Of a DNA stretch of 44,642 bases, positions 17,006 through 27,100 are shown in pieces. The stretch is from Pedobacter sp. V48 (GTDB lineage: Bacteria > Bacteroidota > Bacteroidia > Sphingobacteriales > Sphingobacteriaceae). Each line of letters starts with the position of its first letter. Positions within the stretch are counted from its first letter, which is position 1. Made by a program: the position numbers and the translations under genes. The stretch is from positions 26,266 through 70,907 of the forward strand of contig NZ_AWRU01000006.1 in NCBI RefSeq assembly GCF_000523515.1, written 5' to 3'. Under the pieces are notes generated by a model that was not told the origin of the DNA, made no database searches, and was given only the letters and a program-made list of their open reading frames with translations.

Positions 17006-18004
17006 ATGTCACAAGGTTCCAATTTTGTAGATTATGTTAAAATATGCTGTCGCTCTGGAAAAGGAGGGTCGGGTTCTGCACACTTGCACCGGGATATACG
17101 AACTTCTACAGGTGGACCTGACGGCGGTGATGGTGGTCGTGGCGGACACATCATCCTAAGGGGGAATGCTCAGTTCTGGACCTTGCTTCACTTAAAATAT
17201 CGCAAGCATATTATCGCTCAGGACGGCGCACCTGGATCTAGTGGTACATCAACAGGCAAGCAAGGTAAAGATGAAATCCTTGATGTTCCTTTAGGTACCA
17301 TCGCCAAAGATGCCGAAACCGGAAATGTTCTTTTTGAGATTACCCAGGACGGTGAAACCAAGATACTTACTCCGGGAGGAAGAGGAGGCCTGGGTAACTG
17401 GCACTTTAAAACCCCTACTTTACAAACGCCACGTTTTGCACAGCCAGGAGAATCAGGCAAGGAAGAATGGATGGTCCTTGAACTTAAAGTGCTGGCTGAT
17501 GTTGGTCTTGTTGGATTCCCTAATGCCGGCAAATCAACTTTGTTATCCGTGCTTTCGGCTGCTAAACCAGAGATTGCTGATTATCCGTTTACAACGATTG
17601 TTCCTAATTTGGGTATCGTGTCTTACAGAGATAACAAATCTTTTGTAATGGCAGACATTCCCGGTATTATTGAGGGAGCTTCTAAAGGTAAAGGATTAGG
17701 TTATCGTTTTCTCAGACATATAGAACGTAATTCTGTATTGCTATTTATGGTGCCTGCCGATACACAAAGAACCATAGCCGAAGAATATGAAATACTTAAA
17801 GCAGAGCTTAAGGATTACAATCCTGAGCTGATGCAAAAACCACATTTACTGGCCATAACCAAATCGGATATGCTTGATGAGGAATTGGTAGCAGAAATGA
17901 AGAAGGAACTTCCTAAGAATATTCCTTCGATATTTATTTCATCTGTGGCACAAAAGGGATTGGTTGAGTTAAAAGATATGCTTTGGGCAGCTATTAACAG
18001 CTAA
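17006..18004 (+). CDS. obgE: Obg family GTPase
   Basis: A 332-aa ribosome-associated GTPase acting in 50S assembly and stress control. The glycine-rich Obg domain fills about residues 1-158 ([12 protein letters not shown] and [13 protein letters not shown]). The GTPase domain follows with G1 GFPNAGKST near 169, G3 DIPGII near 216 and G4 TKSD near 288. It ends without the C-terminal OCT domain of longer homologues, usual for Bacteroidetes. Its TAA overlaps the TAG of the convergent MFS gene by two bases, leaving no room for a separate terminator. Essential in most bacteria. Confidence 0.97.
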   Translation: MSQGSNFVDYVKICCRSGKGGSGSAHLHRDIRTSTGGPDGGDGGRGGHIILRGNAQFWTLLHLKYRKHIIAQDGAPGSSGTSTGKQGKDEILDVPLGTIAKDAETGNVLFEITQDGETKILTPGGRGGLGNWHFKTPTLQTPRFAQPGESGKEEWMVLELKVLADVGLVGFPNAGKSTLLSVLSAAKPEIADYPFTTIVPNLGIVSYRDNKSFVMADIPGIIEGASKGKGLGYRFLRHIERNSVLLFMVPADTQRTIAEEYEILKAELKDYNPELMQKPHLLAITKSDMLDEELVAEMKKELPKNIPSIFISSVAQKGLVELKDMLWAAINS

Positions 18005-19233
18005 GCATTCTTTCTGTTCATAAACGAATGACCTTTCATTGTCCTATAGGCAATTAATACGCTAATTAACATTAATACAGCCCCGGCAAGAAACGGAGCT
18101 CCCGCAAATTTAATTGTAGCACCAGGACTTGTAAACCATGCAAATAAGTTTGTCATGAACAGCGGGCCTATAATTGCGGTCACACTCATTAAGCTTGTTA
18201 AGGCACCTTGTAGTTCGCCCTGTTCGTTTTGAGGAACGTTTCCAGACATAATTGCCTGTAAAGCAGGACCCGCAATTCCGCCTAAACAATAAGGTACAAG
18301 GAAAGCAAACATCATCCAGGTTTCTGAAGCGAAAGCAAAAAGAAACAAGCCTACAGCATATAGTATAAAACCCACGTAGATGCTCTTTTCATTGCCAAGT
18401 CTGGGATTAATGAACCGGATTAATCCTCCCTGTACTGCAGCTACAAGCACGCCTACCACAGTTAGAGATATTCCGATCATGGAGGTGCTCCAGTGAAATT
18501 TCTCAATATTGACAAATGTCCAGGTACTTTGTACAGAATGGCTGGCTATGTAAAGGAAAACAAGTGCTATAATTAAGCCACCAAGACCTTTATATTTTTT
18601 TAGCTGCATTAAAGACCCAAGCGGGTTGGCTCTTTTCCATTCAAAGGCGCGTCGGTGCTCTTTATCCAGAGATTCTGGCAACACAAAATAGCCATAAACC
18701 ACATTAACTAACGTTAATATTGCGGCTGCAATGAAAGGTACACGTGGTCCTATTTCTCCAAGCAATCCTCCTAATGCAGGTCCAATAATAAAGCCTACTC
18801 CAAATGCTGCTCCAATCATTCCGAAATTCTGCGCACGGTTTTCGTTTGTACTGATATCGGCTATATATGCGGTTGCAGTGGTCATACTTGCACCAAAAAT
18901 GCCAGCTATGATACGGCCGACAAAAAGCCACCAGATGGTAGGGGCTAAGGCAAGAAAAATATAATCTATTCCGAATCCGAATAAGGATAACAGAAGAACA
19001 GGTCGCCGACCATATTTGTCGCTAAGATTTCCTATAATAGGGGCACAAACAAATTGCATAATGGCGTAAACAAAGGTAAGCCAACCACTCCATTGCGAGG
19101 CCTGGCTGATATTGCCGCCAATTAGCTGTTCAATTAACTGAGGAAATACAGGGATGATCAGGCCAATGCCAATAACATCAAGTAGTAGGGTAATAAAAAT
19201 AAAACTTAATGCCGCCTTTCGGGATGTTGCCAT
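18001..19233 (-). CDS. MFS transporter, TetA-like DHA1 family
   Basis: A 410-aa inner-membrane protein with about 12 hydrophobic segments. Motif A between helices 2 and 3 reads [11 protein letters not shown], and the following [21 protein letters not shown] is typical of the tetracycline/multidrug (TCR/Tet) group of proton antiporters. The substrate is unknown; the family includes tetracycline and multidrug exporters. It starts 59 nt downstream of the C39 ABC exporter gene on the same strand and I see no terminator between them, so it could be the last gene of the peptide-export operon. A link to self-protection is speculation. Confidence 0.88.
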   Translation of the reverse strand: MATSRKAALSFIFITLLLDVIGIGLIIPVFPQLIEQLIGGNISQASQWSGWLTFVYAIMQFVCAPIIGNLSDKYGRRPVLLLSLFGFGIDYIFLALAPTIWWLFVGRIIAGIFGASMTTATAYIADISTNENRAQNFGMIGAAFGVGFIIGPALGGLLGEIGPRVPFIAAAILTLVNVVYGYFVLPESLDKEHRRAFEWKRANPLGSLMQLKKYKGLGGLIIALVFLYIASHSVQSTWTFVNIEKFHWSTSMIGISLTVVGVLVAAVQGGLIRFINPRLGNEKSIYVGFILYAVGLFLFAFASETWMMFAFLVPYCLGGIAGPALQAIMSGNVPQNEQGELQGALTSLMSVTAIIGPLFMTNLFAWFTSPGATIKFAGAPFLAGAVLMLISVLIAYRTMKGHSFMNRKNA

Positions 19234-19292
19234 AAATTATAGAAGTGTTTTACACCCCGCAAGGTATAACATTTGGGCGTAAAAATAAAGAA

Positions 19293-21458
19293 CTATCCGT
19301 GTGTTATTAATTGCGGAGTTTGCAACTTCCAGAGGTTTGCATAAGCAGAATTTTTGTCGAACAACAGTTCATTATGGGTTCCTTCTTCTACAACAAGACC
19401 TTTGTCTAAGACAATGATCTTATCTGCATTGTTTAGTGTACTTAAACGATGGGCAATAACAATTACCGTTTTATGTTGAACTTTTAATAGATCAATCATT
19501 CTTTGAACATGCTGCTCAGATGCAGAATCCAGTGAAGAAGTAGCTTCATCAAGAATAAGAATCTCGGGATTACTATATATTGCTCTTGCTATCGCTATGC
19601 GTTGTCTTTGTCCGCCTGATAGGGTCGTGCCATTTTCGCCAAGGTAGGTTTGAAATCCTGATGGTAACGTTTCTATAAAGTCAATAATTCCCAGCTGAGT
19701 AGATATATCTATGATCTTCTGCATGTCGGGTTCATAGTCACCAACAGCGATATTGTCAATAACATTACCGGCAAAGAGATCAATTTTCTGCGGTACAACT
19801 GATACCACATTCCGAAGAGAGGAGTTACGGATATATTTCAGGTCGTACTTGCCAATACTCACATTTCCTTTTTGTATCGGATAGATGTTTTGAAGTATAG
19901 ACATCAGCGTTGATTTACCAGAACCGCTTTCTCCAACAATCGCTGTAAATTTACCTTTAGGTATCCTGAGGTTAAGGTTTTCAAATACGGTAACTCTTGT
20001 TCCGTAACGGAAAGACACATTTTCAAAATGAATGTCGCCAATTTTATCAGGGGTAAGGTCAATTTGATTTTCATCGTTTTCCCGTTCCAGGTCCATTATT
20101 TCAAACAATCTATCTGCTGCAATAACGGCATCCTGGACGGTTCTGTTCATGCCAATTAAAGAAGATACCGGCCCGGTGAAATAACCAATAAGCGTATAGA
20201 ATGATAAAAGCTCGCCGGGCGTAATTTTACTTTCCAAGACATAACCGGCACCTACCCATAATAAGATAATGGTCAATAAACGGGAAACCAATTCAGAGGA
20301 TGTTCCAGAAAAAACAGCGTTAATGTTCGATTTAAATCCTGTTTGCAGGAGTTTTATAAAGCGTGTTTCCGTTTTCTCATTGGCATGCCCTTCTAACCCG
20401 AAACGCTTTATTGTTCCTATTGCATTTAAGCTTTCAACCAATTGGGATTCCAGTTCAGCGGAATCTTCCATTAGTTTTCGCTGTGCTTTTTTGTTCAGTT
20501 TATTGGTGATATAATAGATCAGCAGATATAAAGGAATTACGGTTAGCATGATGAAGGCCAGCTTCCAGTAATAAGTAAACATCATGATAAATGAAAAGAA
20601 CACAATAAAGATATTTACCAGAAAATTTATGCTCACATCATTTAAGAACGTCCTGATTTTTACTGCATCATTAATTCTTGAAATGATTTCGCCCACACGC
20701 ATGGTGTCGAAAAATTGCTGAGGCAGTTTTAACAGGTGTTTATAGTATCCCAGTATCAGCTGAGCATCTATCATTTGCCCTGTTTTGAGCGTAAAGATGG
20801 TTTTTGCTGTACCTATAAAGAGCTGCAGTGCTAGAATGATGATCATTCCAATACTCATTAAGTTGAGTAAATTCCTGTTGCCATCTACAAGAACAAAATC
20901 TACCAGCTTTTGGACAAAGACAGATGTAGACAAACCAAGAATGGTATATACAATTGCGCCAAACAATGCCTGAATCAGGATGCTTTTGTGCGGTCTTATC
21001 AGGTTCCAGAAACGGCCCTGTACGGATACTTTTTCATTCCCCGACTGGAATTCTTCAGCTGGCAGAAGCAGTATTAGTGCACCGGTCCATTCTTTTTTAA
21101 ACACCTCGTGACTTTTACGATGCAGCTGTCCGTCAATAGGATCCATGACTTCGATATACTTATTGGTAACCTTGTATATGACCACATAGTGTTGCAGAAT
21201 ATCATGGACAATAAGATGCGCAACGGCCGGTTTGGGGATTTTAAATAAACTTTCAAATGGGCCTTTAACTCCCTTAGCCTCAAAACCCAATTTTTCGGCG
21301 GCTTCTACCATGCCAAGTACATTGGTTCCTTTTTTGTCGGTACCGGCAAGTTGCCTGATGCGTGCAACAGGCAAATCCAATTTATAATGGGATGCAATAG
21401 AGGCGAGGCAAGCGGCCCCACAGTCAGTTATATCGTGTTGTTTTACTTTGATGCTCAT
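19293..21458 (-). CDS. C39-peptidase ABC exporter for double-glycine-leader peptides
   Basis: A 721-aa inner-membrane ABC half-transporter that cleaves a GG leader and exports the peptide. The N-terminal C39 peptidase has all key residues: Q7, C13 (TDCGAACL), H90 (HYVVIYKV) and D106 (VMDPIDG), so it should be active. About six membrane helices follow (about 150-420), then an ATPase domain with Walker A GESGSGKST, signature LSGGQRQR, Walker B ILILDEATSS and the switch AHRLS. The frame opens at 21485, but I chose the ATG at 21458: it follows GAGAAGG and begins the C39 domain. Seven nt separate it from the hlyD-like stop. The substrate is most likely the peptide encoded at 22702-22908. Confidence 0.95.
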   Translation of the reverse strand: MSIKVKQHDITDCGAACLASIASHYKLDLPVARIRQLAGTDKKGTNVLGMVEAAEKLGFEAKGVKGPFESLFKIPKPAVAHLIVHDILQHYVVIYKVTNKYIEVMDPIDGQLHRKSHEVFKKEWTGALILLLPAEEFQSGNEKVSVQGRFWNLIRPHKSILIQALFGAIVYTILGLSTSVFVQKLVDFVLVDGNRNLLNLMSIGMIIILALQLFIGTAKTIFTLKTGQMIDAQLILGYYKHLLKLPQQFFDTMRVGEIISRINDAVKIRTFLNDVSINFLVNIFIVFFSFIMMFTYYWKLAFIMLTVIPLYLLIYYITNKLNKKAQRKLMEDSAELESQLVESLNAIGTIKRFGLEGHANEKTETRFIKLLQTGFKSNINAVFSGTSSELVSRLLTIILLWVGAGYVLESKITPGELLSFYTLIGYFTGPVSSLIGMNRTVQDAVIAADRLFEIMDLERENDENQIDLTPDKIGDIHFENVSFRYGTRVTVFENLNLRIPKGKFTAIVGESGSGKSTLMSILQNIYPIQKGNVSIGKYDLKYIRNSSLRNVVSVVPQKIDLFAGNVIDNIAVGDYEPDMQKIIDISTQLGIIDFIETLPSGFQTYLGENGTTLSGGQRQRIAIARAIYSNPEILILDEATSSLDSASEQHVQRMIDLLKVQHKTVIVIAHRLSTLNNADKIIVLDKGLVVEEGTHNELLFDKNSAYANLWKLQTPQLITHG

Positions 21459-21465
21459 GGCCTTC

Positions 21466-22638
21466 TCATATCGCTCCGCTAACATTTGGATTTACCCAAT
21501 CATCTACCTTGTCGTATAGCAATTGGTATAAACTTCTTTCGGTTACCGTAAAGCGGGCGGTAAAATTCATACCCTTTTTTAAATAGCCCTTGTAACCATT
21601 TTTTAACATTAAATAATTTTGATCCAAACTGCATCTTACTTTAAATACGGGTTGGCTGTTGTTAATTATAATGATGTCGTCAGAAATATCGAGCACTTTA
21701 CCCTCAGCCAAACCCCATTGGTTGTAGTTAAAAGCGTCTATTTGAAAGCGTACTTCCTGACCTTTCCTTATTAGGCCAATATCTGCTGGTTTTATATAGC
21801 AAAAGGCTGTTAGGTTGGTGTCAGGGGATATTTCTCCTATTTTTTGATTGGCAAAAACGTATGCTCCTTTTTGAAGACCAACCAGGTTTTGTAGAGATCC
21901 GGCAATAGGGGCCCTTAATATGTATTGCTTTTTTTGTTCGTTTATTTCTACCTGTTGACCTGAAAGCTCACGCAATTCATTTCGCAATTGGTTTGCTTCA
22001 GTTTGCCATTGGGTTTTATATTTTGTACTCACCATCAAAAAGGCAGATTCTGCTTGTTCAAGTTCAAATTTGTACTTGTCGTATTCAGATTCTGTAAGCA
22101 CTTTATTCTGGTATAATTTGTTGTATCTGTTGAAGGTGCTTTCTGCTTGTTTTTTTGCTATTCGTGCATTTTCAAGCTCCTGGGCAAATTGTTGCCATGA
22201 AGCATTATATTGGCCTGTTTGCAGGCTCGGGTAGCTATATCCGTTTCGGTTGATGTAAATTAACAGCATATGTATGTCCTGCAGGAACTGTCCAATTTGT
22301 CCCTGACGGTTTTGTACCAAAGCACCCTGCTGTTTAGGTAGCGCTCCATCAATGATTAAAAGCGTGTCGCCCTGTTTAAGTTTCTTATTGTCTGTAAGCT
22401 TAAGCAGCGTAAGCCTGCCGTTTACAGGTATTGTTAATTCAGTTTTTTCAACTGAAGATTGTAATAGTCCAGTGCTTTTTACACTTATTGGAGTTTTTAT
22501 AAAAGGGAGTGCCGCAAAAGTTCCAAGGATCGCAAAAACCGCAATTAGGTATATGAGCTTGGTTGAATTACTGATCTGTGATCGATAAACAAGAGAGGTG
22601 CTTGAAATTGTTTCGGCAGAGTAGGTAGAAAGGGGCAT
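21466..22638 (-). CDS. HlyD-family periplasmic adaptor (membrane fusion protein)
   Basis: A 390-aa membrane fusion protein for type I secretion. A single membrane segment lies at about residues 28-50 (LIYLIAVFAILGTFAALPF), then a lipoyl half-motif, a coiled-coil hairpin (about 130-235, rich in Glu, Gln and Lys), a second lipoyl half (APIAGSLQNLVGLQKGAYV) and a beta-barrel domain. It bridges the C39 ABC exporter to an outer-membrane channel, probably a TolC homologue encoded elsewhere. It lies 63 nt downstream of the peptide gene and 7 nt upstream of the exporter gene, so all three form an operon. Confidence 0.93.
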   Translation of the reverse strand: MPLSTYSAETISSTSLVYRSQISNSTKLIYLIAVFAILGTFAALPFIKTPISVKSTGLLQSSVEKTELTIPVNGRLTLLKLTDNKKLKQGDTLLIIDGALPKQQGALVQNRQGQIGQFLQDIHMLLIYINRNGYSYPSLQTGQYNASWQQFAQELENARIAKKQAESTFNRYNKLYQNKVLTESEYDKYKFELEQAESAFLMVSTKYKTQWQTEANQLRNELRELSGQQVEINEQKKQYILRAPIAGSLQNLVGLQKGAYVFANQKIGEISPDTNLTAFCYIKPADIGLIRKGQEVRFQIDAFNYNQWGLAEGKVLDISDDIIIINNSQPVFKVRCSLDQNYLMLKNGYKGYLKKGMNFTARFTVTERSLYQLLYDKVDDWVNPNVSGAI

Positions 22639-22660
22639 ATAGTTGGATATTAAAGCAACT

Positions 22661-22683
22661 GCTATTCTGAATTTCAGAATAGC
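22661..22683 (-). terminator. 11-bp inverted repeat between the peptide gene and hlyD-like gene
   Basis: The arms 22661-22671 and 22673-22683 (GCTATTCTGAA and its complement) match perfectly around one central base. On the minus-strand RNA it follows the peptide stop codon by about 18 nt and has only a weak downstream T stretch. A leaky terminator or stabilising hairpin would give more precursor than exporter, a usual arrangement in bacteriocin operons. Confidence 0.5.
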
Positions 22684-22701
22684 GGTTACCGATATTTTTT
22701 C

Positions 22702-22908
22702 TTACAGGCTCCAAACCAGTTTCAAAACATTGGTTAATGTTTTGCTTAAGAAAGCTGAAGTGTCAGCTGCTACAGAGTTTACGGTTCCTACTACAGAAGT
22801 CAAAAGACTATCTAATATACCGCCAAGTAAACCACCGCCTTCAACTTTTGTCATTTCAGTTGTGTTCATCTCTTGAACACCAAGATTGTTTAATTCTAAC
22901 TTGTTCAT
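22702..22908 (-). CDS. Double-glycine-leader secreted peptide precursor (bacteriocin-like)
   Basis: A 68-aa precursor. Residues 1-25 form the leader, with LELNNLGVQEM and TEMTKVEGG matching the Bacteroidetes GG-leader pattern (hydrophobic residues at spaced positions before the double glycine). Cleavage after G25 would release a 43-residue core, hydrophobic and rich in Gly, Ser and Thr, without Cys, of near-zero net charge, ending VWSL. No modification enzyme is nearby, so it is probably exported unmodified. The directly downstream HlyD and C39 exporter genes give the secretion route. It could be a bacteriocin, a signal or a surface-active peptide; no immunity gene is recognisable. Confidence 0.8.
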   Translation of the reverse strand: MNKLELNNLGVQEMNTTEMTKVEGGGLLGGILDSLLTSVVGTVNSVAADTSAFLSKTLTNVLKLVWSL

Positions 22909-22967
22909 AATAGGGGGTTGTTATTGTTAAATTCCTTACTCGTTAAAGGCTTTTCAGGATACGCCTA

Positions 22968-22979
22968 TGTTGGCCAACA
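22968..22979. promoter_or_regulatory. 12-bp palindrome upstream of the peptide gene
   Basis: TGTTGGCCAACA is a perfect dyad centred about 65 bp before the peptide start (22908, minus strand), a plausible operator position. It is more GC-rich than its surroundings, which makes chance less likely than for the AT palindromes. Confidence 0.35.
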
Positions 22980-23123
22980 CTAAAACGAAAGTAATAATAA
23001 AAGTGAGAAAACCATGGCTGTGAGAATCTGCCCGGAAGCGCCAAATTGTTGACCTAGATAGGTGAAATGTGGGTTTTTGACAAGAAAACCATTTGTATTA
23101 TACGAAAATCGATAGTGCGTATG

Positions 23124-23141
23124 AATTTGTTCAATTTGTTC
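23124..23141. repeat. Tandem 9-bp repeat, two copies
   Basis: AATTTGTTC occurs twice back to back (23124-23132 and 23133-23141), between the AraC stop and the peptide promoter region. It could be a tandem binding site, as used by some regulators, or chance. Confidence 0.4.
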
Positions 23142-23193
23142 ATTTAGTGCACAGTAGGCAGGCAGGTATTTTGTTTCGGAATTTGAGCTGGTT

Positions 23194-24069
23194 TTAGATG
23201 CTTTCTGTCCTTATTTTAAGGTATTCATTTCTATATTGAAGAGGCGTTTTTCCGGTTACTTCTTTAAATTGCTTGTTAAAATTAGAAAGCGTAGTGTAAC
23301 CGGAATCGTAGCTCACGCTGTTGATGCTGATCTTGTTTTCATTCAAAAGTTTACGTGCATAATCTATTCTTAACTCCTTTAAAAAATCTGAAAAGGATTT
23401 GTTGACCCTCGATTTGAAATACCTGCTAAATGAACTGGGGGTCATGTTGATAAGATCTGCGATCACTTCGAGACTTATTTTATTTCTGAAGTTTTTCATA
23501 ATATATCTATAGATCTTATTCATCCGGTCAGATTCGGTTTTGTTATTTATTGGGATGTAATTAACATGGGTAATGGGATGGGAATCCGTTGAATCTGCAA
23601 TGGCATTTAGAATCTGAAGTAGTATGATTAATCGCGAAACCCCCTTTGCATTGATGAGTTCCTGCATCATTTTACTTACCATTTTATTCGTTTTCCCATA
23701 GATCTCCAGCCCCCTTCCTGCTTTTTCAAATAGTAAACGGATGTGCTCCATTTCTTCTTTTGAATTAATAATCTCACTGAGAAAATTCTGAGGGAAATAG
23801 ATCACTATGCCGAGTGTTTTTGATGATTTTTTGGTATCAGGGTCATTTCTCCATAAATGTGGTAGATTAGGTCCTGTAAATACAAGATCTCCTGGTTTAA
23901 ATGGCTTGATATTATCTCCAATAAAGCGTGTTCCCCACCCCTTAAGCACCAAAAATAATTGGTATTCAGGGTGTTGGTGAAGACTTGGGTCGAAGTTTAA
24001 TTCCTCCAGTCTCTTAACAACCAATAGTTTAGAATGAGGTATGGCGGATTTTTGAACAATGCTTTTCAT
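23194..24069 (-). CDS. AraC-family transcriptional regulator with cupin sensor domain
   Basis: A 291-aa regulator with an N-terminal cupin (HQHPEYQLFLVLKGWGTRFIGDN around residues 30-52, then GDLVFTGPNLPHLW) and a C-terminal AraC DNA-binding domain (LEVIADLINMTPSSFSRYFKSR, then YDSGYTTLSNFNKQFKEVTGKTPLQYR). I chose the ATG at 24069; the frame extends to a TTG at 24105 over a short, unlikely N-terminus. It is divergent from the ThuA-fusion operon across about 120 bp and is its likely regulator. It is related in layout to the AraC protein at 2582-3445. It also lies upstream of the peptide operon on the same strand, so control of that cannot be excluded. Confidence 0.9.
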   Translation of the reverse strand: MKSIVQKSAIPHSKLLVVKRLEELNFDPSLHQHPEYQLFLVLKGWGTRFIGDNIKPFKPGDLVFTGPNLPHLWRNDPDTKKSSKTLGIVIYFPQNFLSEIINSKEEMEHIRLLFEKAGRGLEIYGKTNKMVSKMMQELINAKGVSRLIILLQILNAIADSTDSHPITHVNYIPINNKTESDRMNKIYRYIMKNFRNKISLEVIADLINMTPSSFSRYFKSRVNKSFSDFLKELRIDYARKLLNENKISINSVSYDSGYTTLSNFNKQFKEVTGKTPLQYRNEYLKIRTESI

Positions 24070-24158
24070 CTGATGTGAAAGTATAAAAAAATAGAGCAAT
24101 GACAAAATACACTTAGAAACTGATAATATTTAGATAGAATAATGATATAAAAAATAGC

Positions 24159-24177
24159 TTATTTGTATTTCCAAATA
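24159..24177 (+). promoter_or_regulatory. Motif copy 1: candidate operator of the sugar-oxidation operon
   Basis: TTATTTGTATTTCCAAATA, with the inverted arms TATTTG and CAAATA, lies 13 nt before the start of the ThuA-fusion gene. Fifteen of 19 bases match 29259-29277 before the cytochrome c gene. It is a candidate site for the divergent AraC regulator. Confidence 0.4.
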
Positions 24178-24190
24178 TAATAATGACCCA

Positions 24191-27100
24191 ATGAGAAAGA
24201 TTATTCTTCTAATCGTATTAAGTAGTGTCTTGTTTCAGTATTGTTCAAATAAAACAAGAGTAGTCGGTGGAAATGCAGAGAAACAGCATCCCCGAAGAGC
24301 TGAGGTTCTTTTTCTAGGAAACGAAAGTACGCATCATAACTCTTCAAAGCTTGCTCCGATGCTGATCAGTCCTCTTTTCGAACTTGGGATTAATGTCTCT
24401 TATACCACTGATACAAGTTTGTTAAACAGTCAAACACTTAATAAATACGATGGTATTATTATTTATGGGAATTATGATACCATTACTCCGGACAAAGAAA
24501 AAGCACTTAAAGATTTTGTAGAGGGAGGGAAGGCTTTAATCCCTATTCACTCTGCTTCTTTCTGCTTTCAGAATTCTGATTGGTATATTCAGGCCGTTGG
24601 CGGACAGTTTAGTACCCATAAAACGGGGGTATTCTCGGCTGTAACGGTGAATAAAAATCACCCTGTCATGAAAGGCGTTAATCCTTTCTCCTCATGGGAT
24701 GAAACTTATGTTCATACCAAGCTTAATCCCGATATGACAGTTCTGCAGGAACGTGTTGAAGGCGATTTACATGAGCCTTATACCTGGGTTCGCAAACAAG
24801 GTAAAGGCAGGGTGTTTTATACTGCAAGTGGCCATAATGATAGTACCTGGAAACAGCCTGACTTCATAAAACTGATAAGTAATGGTGTGGTTTGGGCGCT
24901 TGGAGATAAAGTGCAAAAGCAAATTGCTGATTACAAAATTCCTGTTGGCGTGTATTCTGATGCCAATATTCCTAATTATGAAAAACGTGATCCGGCACCA
25001 AGATTTCAACATGCTTTTACTGCTGCTGAATCTCAAAAACGTATGCAGGTTCCTGTAGATTTCGATATACAGCTCTTTGCATCGGAGCCAGATATTATTA
25101 ACCCTATTTCAATGGCCTGGGATGAAAAAGGAAGGTTATGGGTGATAGAAACGATAGATTATCCAAATACAATAAGAAATAAAAATGGTAAGGGTGACGA
25201 CAGAATAAAGATTTGTGAGGATACTGACGGAGACGGTAAAGCAGATAAGTTTACGATTTTTGCCGATGGTTTGAACATTCCTACCAGTATCATGTTTTCA
25301 AATGGTGGCGTAATCGTTGCACAGGCCCCCGACTTTATTTTCCTGAAAGATACTAATGGAGATGATAAGGCTGATATTCGTGAAAATATTATAACTGGAT
25401 GGGGTAAAAGTGATACCCATGCCGGGCCTTCAAATTTAAAATATGGATTTGATAACAGGATCTGGGGAGTGGTGGGATATGCTGGTTTTGAAGGTAAAAT
25501 AGGCGATCAGAATCTGAAGTTCAGTCAGGGTGTGTATAGCTTTACACCAGATGGCAAAAACTTCGATTTTAAAGGTAAAACCAGCAACAACACCTGGGGA
25601 TTGGCCTTTACTGAAGAGAATGATGTGTTTATTTCGACCGCCAACAACACGCATACCGCATTTTTCTCGATGCCAGAAAAATATATGCAAAAAGTATTAC
25701 CTGGTTCTAAGGTTCAGCCGGTTCAAAAGATTGATGGCCATTATGAAATGCATGTGGTATTTCCAAATTTAAGACAGGTAGATGTGCATGGTGGTTTTAC
25801 TGCTGCTGCAGGTCATAATTTCTATACGGCAAGGAATTTCCCTAAAAGTTACTGGAACAGCACAGCCTTTGTTTGTGAACCTACCGGAAGGGTAATTCAC
25901 AGTGCCCTACTTAAAAAAGAAGGTGCGGGTTTCATCGAAAAAGATGGCTGGAATTTCCTGGCGAGTTCCGACGAATGGGTAGGTCCTGTACATGCCGAAG
26001 TGGGGCCGGATGGTGCAGTATGGGTAGCAGATTGGTATGATTTTATCATTCAGCATAATCCTACACCACGTGGATTTGAGAACGGTGAAGGTAATGCCTA
26101 TATAAATCCACTACGTGATCGTGTACGTGGCCGTATTTACCGGATTAAATATAAAAATGCGAAAGCATATACCCCAATTAAGCTGTCTAAAGAGAATCCT
26201 GAAGGATTACTGTCGGCTTTAGAAAATGATAACCTATTCTGGAGAATGACTGCCCAGCGTTTAATCGTGGAATCTAAAAATCTGTCAGTTATACCCGGTC
26301 TTTATAAAATCATCAGCAATCAAAAAGTCGACGAAATAGATTTAAATGGACCTGCAATAAACGCGATCTGGACCTTGCAAGGATTAGGTGCGCTGAATGG
26401 ATCTAATGCTGAGGCCTTAAAGGCAGTACAGGAGGCGTTAAGTCATCCTGCAGCTGGTGTAAGAAGAGCTGCCATTCAAGCGCTTCCAAAAGACAATGCA
26501 ATGATTGGTTCAATCCAAAAAGCAGGTTTATTGAAAGACAAAGATCTTCGTGTTCGGTTGGCAGCCATACTTGCCATATCAGATATACCTGCTTCTGTTC
26601 ATCTTGGACATCTTTTGTACGAAGCCGCTGCTGATTCCGTAAATGCAAAAGATAAATACATTGCTCAGGCATTGTATTCAGCCGCATTACTGCATCATGA
26701 AGGGTTCCTGGCGATGTCTAAAACAGCCTCAAATCCATCCCCGTATATTCAGACCATAGTTAAGGACATCCTTCCGAATGTGAAAAACAAAGACCTGGCT
26801 TCATCTGAAAAAGAACATCACTCTGCCAAGCCTTCTGATGAAGTGGTGATCAACATTAAAGTTGTAGAGCATGTAATGAAGTTTAACAAAACCTCATTCA
26901 CTGTAAAAGCAGGACAAACAGTAACCATTAACCTGGAAAATCCAGATTTTATGCAGCACAATATGGTGATTTCTAAACCAGGAACACTTAAAAAAGTTGG
27001 TGCGGCCGCAGATGAAATGGCGAAGGACCCTAACGGTGCCGAGAAGAATTACGTACCTGCTATTCCTGAGATTTTGTTCGCAACCAAGTTGTTGAATCCG

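Larger units (their letters stand above)
22909..23193. other. 285-bp intergenic region upstream of the peptide operon
   Basis: No gene supported; the longest minus-strand start-to-stop run I read is about 29 codons. The region should hold the peptide-operon promoter, but no clear TAnnTTTG box was found. It carries a 12-bp palindrome and a tandem repeat, listed separately. Confidence 0.3.

Noticed and set aside
22643..22876. 77-aa plus-strand ORF opposite the peptide precursor
   Set aside because: It is the antisense of the GG-leader gene, lacks its own signals and has no protein-like composition, while the minus-strand frame has a clear leader motif.
23057..23143. 29-codon minus-strand ORF upstream of the peptide gene as a second precursor or immunity peptide
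   Set aside because: No GG motif, no ribosome site and no hydrophobic segment of membrane length; probably chance.
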